DNA of 64,000 nt, from the NCBI RefSeq assembly GCF_902498915.1, contig NZ_CABVLQ010000001.1, one strand, 5' to 3'. This DNA is from Escherichia ruysiae (GTDB lineage: Bacteria > Pseudomonadota > Gammaproteobacteria > Enterobacterales > Enterobacteriaceae). The notes below the pieces were generated by a model that ran no database searches, had not been told where the DNA came from, and saw only the letters and a program-made list of their open reading frames with translations. How positions within the stretch are numbered: the stretch's first letter is position 1; each line of letters begins with the position of its first letter. Below, one piece after another: positions 61,967 to 64,000 of this stretch. A program made the position numbers and the translations under genes.

Positions 61967-62728
61967 ATGCCCGATCAAACACAACAATTTTCGTTCAAGG
62001 TACTCACCATCAATATTCACAAAGGCTTTACCGCGTTTAACCGACGCTTCATTTTGCCGGAACTTCGCGACGCGGTGCGCACCGTCAGCGCCGATATTGT
62101 TTGCCTGCAGGAAGTGATGGGCGCGCACGAAGTTCATCCGCTGCATGTGGAAAACTGGCCCGATACCTCGCACTACGAGTTTCTTGCCGACACCATGTGG
62201 AGCGATTTTGCCTACGGTCGCAATGCTGTGTATCCAGAAGGGCATCACGGAAACGCGGTGCTGTCACGCTATCCCATTGAACATTATGAAAATCGTGATG
62301 TTTCTGTCGATGGAGCGGAAAAACGTGGCGTACTGTATTGCCGCATTGTGCCACCGGTGACCGGGAAAGCGATTCATGTGATGTGCGTGCATCTTGGCCT
62401 GCGTGAGGCACACCGTCAGGCGCAGCTTACGATGCTCGCCGAATGGGTGAACCAGCTTCCGCCCGACGAACCCGTTTTAGTGGCGGGTGATTTCAACGAC
62501 TGGCGGCAAAAAGCCAATCATCCCTTAAAAGTACAGGCCGGGTTGGATGAGATATTTACCCGCGCCCACGGACGCCCGGCGCGCACGTTTCCAGTGCAAT
62601 TTCCTCTACTACGTCTGGACAGGATCTATGTCAAAAATGCCAGCGCCAGCGCGCCAACCGCGTTGCCGCTGCGGACATGGCGACACCTTTCTGATCATGC
62701 CCCTTTAAGTGCGGAGATTCATTTATGA
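61967..62728 (+). CDS. ybhP: Endonuclease/exonuclease/phosphatase family protein YbhP
   Basis: This 253-aa protein has the EEP fold: an N-terminal NIHKG, CLQEV with a metal-binding Glu near 50, GDFND near 175 and SDHAPL near the end. The role is unknown. It overlaps clsB by 4 bases (ATGA), so it may act on phospholipid or phosphodiester products linked to cardiolipin metabolism. This link is inference. Confidence 0.92.
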   Translation: MPDQTQQFSFKVLTINIHKGFTAFNRRFILPELRDAVRTVSADIVCLQEVMGAHEVHPLHVENWPDTSHYEFLADTMWSDFAYGRNAVYPEGHHGNAVLSRYPIEHYENRDVSVDGAEKRGVLYCRIVPPVTGKAIHVMCVHLGLREAHRQAQLTMLAEWVNQLPPDEPVLVAGDFNDWRQKANHPLKVQAGLDEIFTRAHGRPARTFPVQFPLLRLDRIYVKNASASAPTALPLRTWRHLSDHAPLSAEIHL

Positions 62729-63966
62729 AATGTAGCTGGCGCGAAGGCAATAAGATCCAGTTGCTGGAGAACGGCGAGCAATATTATCCCGCTGTATTTA
62801 AAGCGATTGGTGAGGCGCAAGAACGCATTATTCTTGAAACGTTTATCTGGTTCGAGGATGACGTCGGTAAACAATTACACGCAGCATTGCTGGACGCTGC
62901 ACGACGCGGGGTTAAAGCGGAAGTCTTGCTGGATGGCTACGGTTCGCCGGATCTCAGCGATGAGTTTGTCAATGAACTGACGGCGGCTGGCGTGGTGTTT
63001 CGTTATTACGATCCCCGCCCTCGCCTGTTCGGTATGCGCACCAATGTGTTTCGCCGGATGCATCGCAAAATTGTGGTGATCGACGCACGTATCGCCTTTA
63101 TTGGCGGGCTGAATTACTCCGCCGAGCATATGTCCAGCTACGGTCCAGAGGCTAAACAGGATTACGCGGTACGCCTCGAAGGGCCAATTGTCGAAGATAT
63201 TCTGCAATTTGAACTGGAAAATCTGCCCGGACAAAGCGCGGCACGGCGCTGGTGGCGACGTCATCACAAAGCGGAAGAGAACCGCCAGCCGGGAGAAGCG
63301 CAGGTATTGCTGGTCTGGCGCGATAACGAAGAACATCGCGATGATATCGAACGTCACTATCTGAAAATGCTCACTCAGGCGCGGCGGGAAGTGATTATCG
63401 CCAACGCCTACTTCTTCCCCGGCTATCGATTTTTGCACGCCTTGCGTAAAGCGGCACGGCGCGGGGTGCGGATCAAACTGATTATTCAGGGTGAACCGGA
63501 TATGCCTATTGTCAGAGTCGGCGCGCGCTTGCTGTATAACTATCTGGTTAAAGGCGGCGTTCAGGTGTTTGAATATCGCCGCCGCCCGCTCCACGGCAAA
63601 GTGGCATTGATGGACGATCACTGGGCGACGGTGGGCTCCAGTAACCTCGATCCGCTCAGTTTGTCGCTGAATCTTGAAGCAAACGTTATCATCCACGATC
63701 GTCATTTTAACCAGACGCTACGCGACAATCTGAATGGCATCATCGCCGCTGACTGCCAGCAGGTAGATGAAACCATGCTGCCAAAACGCACCTGGTGGAA
63801 CCTGACTAAAAGCGTGCTGGCATTCCACTTTTTACGCCATTTCCCGGCGCTGGTGGGCTGGCTTCCGGCGCACACGCCACGTCTGGCGCAAGTTGATCCG
63901 CCCGCGCAGCCGGCAATGGAAACTCAGGATCGGGTAGAAACTGAAAATACGGGGGTGAAACCCTGA
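62725..63966 (+). CDS. clsB: Cardiolipin synthase B ClsB
   Basis: This phospholipase-D-superfamily enzyme of 413 aa has two HKD motifs: H113/K115/D120 (HRKIVVID) and a second HGKVALMD near 292-299. It makes cardiolipin from phosphatidylglycerol and, in E. coli, also phosphatidylglycerol from phosphatidylethanolamine and glycerol. It lacks long membrane helices. It is coupled to ybhP upstream and ybhN downstream by overlapping stop and start codons. Confidence 0.95.
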   Translation: MKCSWREGNKIQLLENGEQYYPAVFKAIGEAQERIILETFIWFEDDVGKQLHAALLDAARRGVKAEVLLDGYGSPDLSDEFVNELTAAGVVFRYYDPRPRLFGMRTNVFRRMHRKIVVIDARIAFIGGLNYSAEHMSSYGPEAKQDYAVRLEGPIVEDILQFELENLPGQSAARRWWRRHHKAEENRQPGEAQVLLVWRDNEEHRDDIERHYLKMLTQARREVIIANAYFFPGYRFLHALRKAARRGVRIKLIIQGEPDMPIVRVGARLLYNYLVKGGVQVFEYRRRPLHGKVALMDDHWATVGSSNLDPLSLSLNLEANVIIHDRHFNQTLRDNLNGIIAADCQQVDETMLPKRTWWNLTKSVLAFHFLRHFPALVGWLPAHTPRLAQVDPPAQPAMETQDRVETENTGVKP

Positions 63967-64000
63967 TGAGTAAATCACACCCGCGCTGGCGCTTAGTAAA
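63966..64000 (+). CDS. ybhN: YbhN inner-membrane protein, N-terminal fragment
   Basis: The ATG at 63966 overlaps the clsB stop by one base (TGATG) and reads MSKSHPRWRLVK up to the window edge. This is the start of YbhN, a UPF0104-type membrane protein that follows clsB in E. coli. Only 11 complete codons are present. Confidence 0.8.
   Translation, partial: MSKSHPRWRLV

Noticed and set aside
62875..63705. 276-codon open frame antisense to clsB
   Set aside because: It lies entirely inside clsB, which has both HKD motifs and the correct length. The antisense product has no domain.

Overview
The window is a chromosomal segment of an Escherichia. Gene content and order, read from recalled family knowledge, follow the E. 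coli deoR-dacC-gstB-yliI-bssR ... ybhR-ybhQ-ybhP-clsB-ybhN block without a break. Many proteins differ from the K-12 forms I remember by only a few residues. That fits a diverged E. coli phylogroup or a close relative (a cryptic-clade-type lineage) rather than K-12 itself. There are no rRNA or tRNA genes, insertion sequences, phage genes or CRISPR arrays.

Layout. 1-4.0 kb: the deoR end, dacC (PBP6), gstB, yliI and bssR. 4.0-8.9 kb: a three-gene accessory cassette that I do not remember at this position in K-12. It holds a GH42 beta-galactosidase, a close LacI relative and a LacY-type permease. 9-14 kb: rimO and the c-di-GMP pair dgcI/pdeI. 14-20.5 kb: the glutathione importer and peptidase operon iaaA-gsiABCD, read leftwards. 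20.7-22.7 kb: moeAB (molybdenum cofactor). 22.8-29.3 kb: fsaA, the glycyl-radical pair ybiY-ybiW, ybiV and ybiU. 29.5-36.6 kb: ybiT, ldtB, the manganese genes ybiR-mntR and mntS, opgE and ompX. 37-41.3 kb: rhtA, dps and glnHPQ. 41.4-49.2 kb: ybiO, rlmF, mcbA, the Fur-type iron genes fiu-ybiX, then ybiI and ybiJ. 49.5-55.6 kb: hcxB, the SOS pair dinG-ybiB, a repeat cluster and rhlE. 55.8-64 kb: cecR-ybhGFSR (efflux), ybhQ, and ybhP-clsB-ybhN.

The most interesting part is the cassette at 4047-8908. It looks like a second lac system built with a GH42 enzyme in place of GH2 LacZ. The regulator keeps LacI's recognition-helix contacts, inducer-pocket residues and tetramer tail. Two sequences each match lacO1 at 16 of 21 positions, one before the galactosidase and one before the permease. 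Both promoters also copy lacP geometry: a CRP-like site centred 25.5 bp before a TTGC-type -35 box, with the operator centre about 10 bp into the transcript. A second regulatory signal is a 16-bp palindrome of the form ACTTTC-N4-GAAAGT, found between fsaA and ybiY, before ybiV and before ybiU. It suggests these genes share an unidentified regulator.
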